From positions 1-6,812 of the forward strand of contig CAMOEP010000121.1 of the NCBI GenBank assembly GCA_946612185.1: DNA of 6,812 bases, written 5' to 3'. Every line of letters begins with the position of its first letter. Positions within the stretch are counted from its first letter, which is position 1. This document shows positions 5,510 through 6,812 of the stretch, one piece after another. The translations under genes and the position numbers were made by a program. A model generated the notes under the pieces. The model saw only the letters and a list, made by a program, of their open reading frames with translations. It was not told the origin of the DNA and did not search any database. This stretch comes from an uncultured Ruminococcus sp. Its GTDB lineage: Bacteria; Bacillota; Clostridia; Oscillospirales; Ruminococcaceae.

Positions 5510-5580
5510 GGAAAAAATTCCCATAATGTCACCGATCTGTGGTATATACAAACGTAGAAATTATTTTTTCAGCAGAATTT

Positions 5581-5633
5581 AAAAATTTTTGAAAATTTTT
5601 CAGGGACACTTTTCTGGCATATCTTAGTGCCCC
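5581..5633 (-). terminator. Probable terminator of fucO
   Basis: On the minus strand GGGGCACT (5626-5633) pairs with AGTGTCCC (5603-5610) over 8 base pairs including one G-U, with a 15-base loop. It is followed by alternating A and T runs (5581-5600), including two blocks of four to five T. It begins 11 bases after the fucO stop. The loop is long and the T-run is broken by A-runs, so efficiency is uncertain. Confidence 0.6.
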
Positions 5634-5644
5634 GGATAGTTGCC

Positions 5645-6793
5645 TTAAAGAAGTGAACGATAAAGCGCAGCTATCTCCTCAACGGAAGTATCTCTGGGAT
5701 TTCCGGGACGGCAGGCATCATCGTAAGCAGACTGTGACAGGAACGGGATATCCTCCTCCTTAACTATCTCTTTAAGGTCAGCCGGGATACCAACGTCCTT
5801 TGAAAGCTGTCTTACAGCATCAACAGCAGCCTTGCGGTACTCCTCCTGTGACATATCTTCAGTACCGGGAACACCCATTGCAGCGGCGATATACTTGTAC
5901 TTATCACCTGTAGCCTCAGCATTGTACTCCATAACTGTAGGCAGGATTATAGCGTTTGCAACGCCGTGGGGTGTGTCGTAAAGAGCGCCCAGAGGGTGTG
6001 CCATAGAATGAACGATTCCCAGACCAACGTTTGAGAAGCCCATACCGGCAATGTACTGACCCAGAGCCATGCCCTCCCTGCCTTCGGGAGTATTCTCAAC
6101 AGCGCCCCTGAGTGACTTTGCGATTATCTCGATAGCTTTCAGGTGGAACATATCAGTCATTTCCCAGGCAGCCTTGGTAGTGAAGCCCTCAATTGCGTGT
6201 GTGAGAGCGTCCATACCTGTGGCGGCAGTCAGTCCCTTGGGCATAGTACTCATCATATCCGGGTCGATGAATGCCACGATGGGTATATCATGGGTGTCAA
6301 CGCATACCATTTTGCGGTTCTTTTCCTCGTCGGTGATAACGTAGTTGATAGTCACCTCAGCGGCAGTACCGGCAGTTGTAGGCACAGCGAGTATAGGCAC
6401 GCAGGGATTCTTTGTAGGAGCAACTCCCTCCAGACTGCGCACATCAGCAAACTCAGGATTAGTGATGATTATGCCGATAGCCTTGGCAGTATCCATAGAA
6501 GAACCGCCGCCAACTGCGATGATATAATCAGCACCGGAAGCCTTGAATGACTCCACGCCTGTCTGTACATTTGATATAGTAGGATTTGGCTTTATCTCGG
6601 AGTATATCTCATAGGGAAGTGAAGCGCCGTCCAGGATATCGGTTACTTTCCTGGTAACGCCGAACTTCAAAAGATCCGGGTCAGAGCAGAGAAAAGCCTT
6701 CTTGAAGCCTCTGCCTGTGATCTCAGTGACCAGCTCCCTGACAGCGCCAGCGCCGTGGTAGGAAATGCCGTTGAGTACGATTCTCTGTGCCAT
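5645..6793 (-). CDS. fucO: Lactaldehyde reductase / 1,2-propanediol oxidoreductase (Fe-dependent alcohol dehydrogenase)
   Basis: A complete 382-residue group III iron-dependent alcohol dehydrogenase that matches remembered E. coli FucO over most of its length, including shared stretches such as NPEFADVRSLEG, PTTAGTAAEVTINYVITDEEK and GQYIAGMGFSNVGLG. It reduces lactaldehyde to 1,2-propanediol with NADH, regenerating NAD during anaerobic fucose or rhamnose use. GGGSSMDTAKA (95-105) is the nucleotide-binding loop. The metal ligands are Asp195, His199, His262 and His276, equivalent to E. coli 196, 200, 263 and 277. The AAAGGAGGT site at 6801-6809 lies 7 bases before the ATG. No fucose or rhamnose catabolic genes are visible, so the physiological substrate could be another short aldehyde; related enzymes are broad. 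It is transcribed in the same direction as the YbjN operon but separated from it by a terminator. Confidence 0.93.
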   Translation of the reverse strand: MAQRIVLNGISYHGAGAVRELVTEITGRGFKKAFLCSDPDLLKFGVTRKVTDILDGASLPYEIYSEIKPNPTISNVQTGVESFKASGADYIIAVGGGSSMDTAKAIGIIITNPEFADVRSLEGVAPTKNPCVPILAVPTTAGTAAEVTINYVITDEEKNRKMVCVDTHDIPIVAFIDPDMMSTMPKGLTAATGMDALTHAIEGFTTKAAWEMTDMFHLKAIEIIAKSLRGAVENTPEGREGMALGQYIAGMGFSNVGLGIVHSMAHPLGALYDTPHGVANAIILPTVMEYNAEATGDKYKYIAAAMGVPGTEDMSQEEYRKAAVDAVRQLSKDVGIPADLKEIVKEEDIPFLSQSAYDDACRPGNPRDTSVEEIAALYRSLL

Positions 6794-6800
6794 AATAATG

Positions 6801-6809
6801 ACCTCCTTT
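6801..6809 (-). promoter_or_regulatory. Ribosome binding site of fucO
   Basis: AAAGGAGGT on the minus strand is a near-perfect complement of the 16S rRNA tail, 7 bases from the ATG, and fixes the fucO start. The promoter lies beyond the window. Confidence 0.9.
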
Positions 6810-6812
6810 TAT

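Noticed and set aside
6069..6550. Plus-strand open frames opposite fucO
   Set aside because: They are antisense shadows of a clearly conserved enzyme, with no protein-like features of their own.
1..6812. CRISPR array, tRNA, rRNA or insertion sequence
   Set aside because: No regularly spaced repeats, no tRNA or rRNA-like sequence, and no transposase or terminal repeats were seen. The CARF-like gene alone is not evidence of a CRISPR locus.

Overview
The window looks like chromosomal DNA from a Gram-positive gut or rumen clostridium, most probably a Ruminococcus-type member of the Oscillospiraceae. Reasons: AAAGGAG-type Shine-Dalgarno sites precede nearly every gene, GC is moderate (mid-40s percent in hand-counted stretches of fucO), a tiny peptide carries the DVITTS-type leader typical of such bacteria, and a FucO-like enzyme of 1,2-propanediol fermentation is present. 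The assignment is an inference; there is no rRNA or other phylogenetic marker.

Left part, plus strand (1-1971). After the last 18 codons of an unidentified gene there is an operator-like palindrome, then a small ribosomally made and modified peptide (RiPP) locus: a 35-residue precursor (136-243), a strong hairpin, a radical SAM/SPASM peptide maturase (316-1689) and a stand-alone PqqD-like recognition protein (1711-1971). The expected logic is that the PqqD protein binds the leader, and the radical SAM enzyme links the two Cys of the short core to neighbouring residues. A CPBP-type intramembrane protease (2018-3028, minus strand) converges on this operon across a terminator. It could be the leader protease or an immunity protein, but has its own near-consensus promoter.

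Middle part, minus strand (3123-5456). Three genes in a probable operon, read right to left: a YbjN-domain protein (4884-5417), a short protein resembling a stand-alone CARF/TM1812 nucleotide-sensor domain (4209-4838), and an unrecognised 345-residue helical protein (3152-4189) with sigma-factor-like traits. A UUCG-loop terminator ends the operon, and a 14-bp tandem repeat lies in its leader. No cas gene or CRISPR array is visible, so a CARF-like sensor paired with a possible transcription factor outside CRISPR context is one of the two most interesting items here; the other is the RiPP locus.

Right part, minus strand (5581-6812). A complete fucO-like lactaldehyde reductase with all four metal ligands, its ribosome binding site at the window edge and a probable terminator behind it. 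It appears to be ordinary metabolism, unrelated to the other two units.
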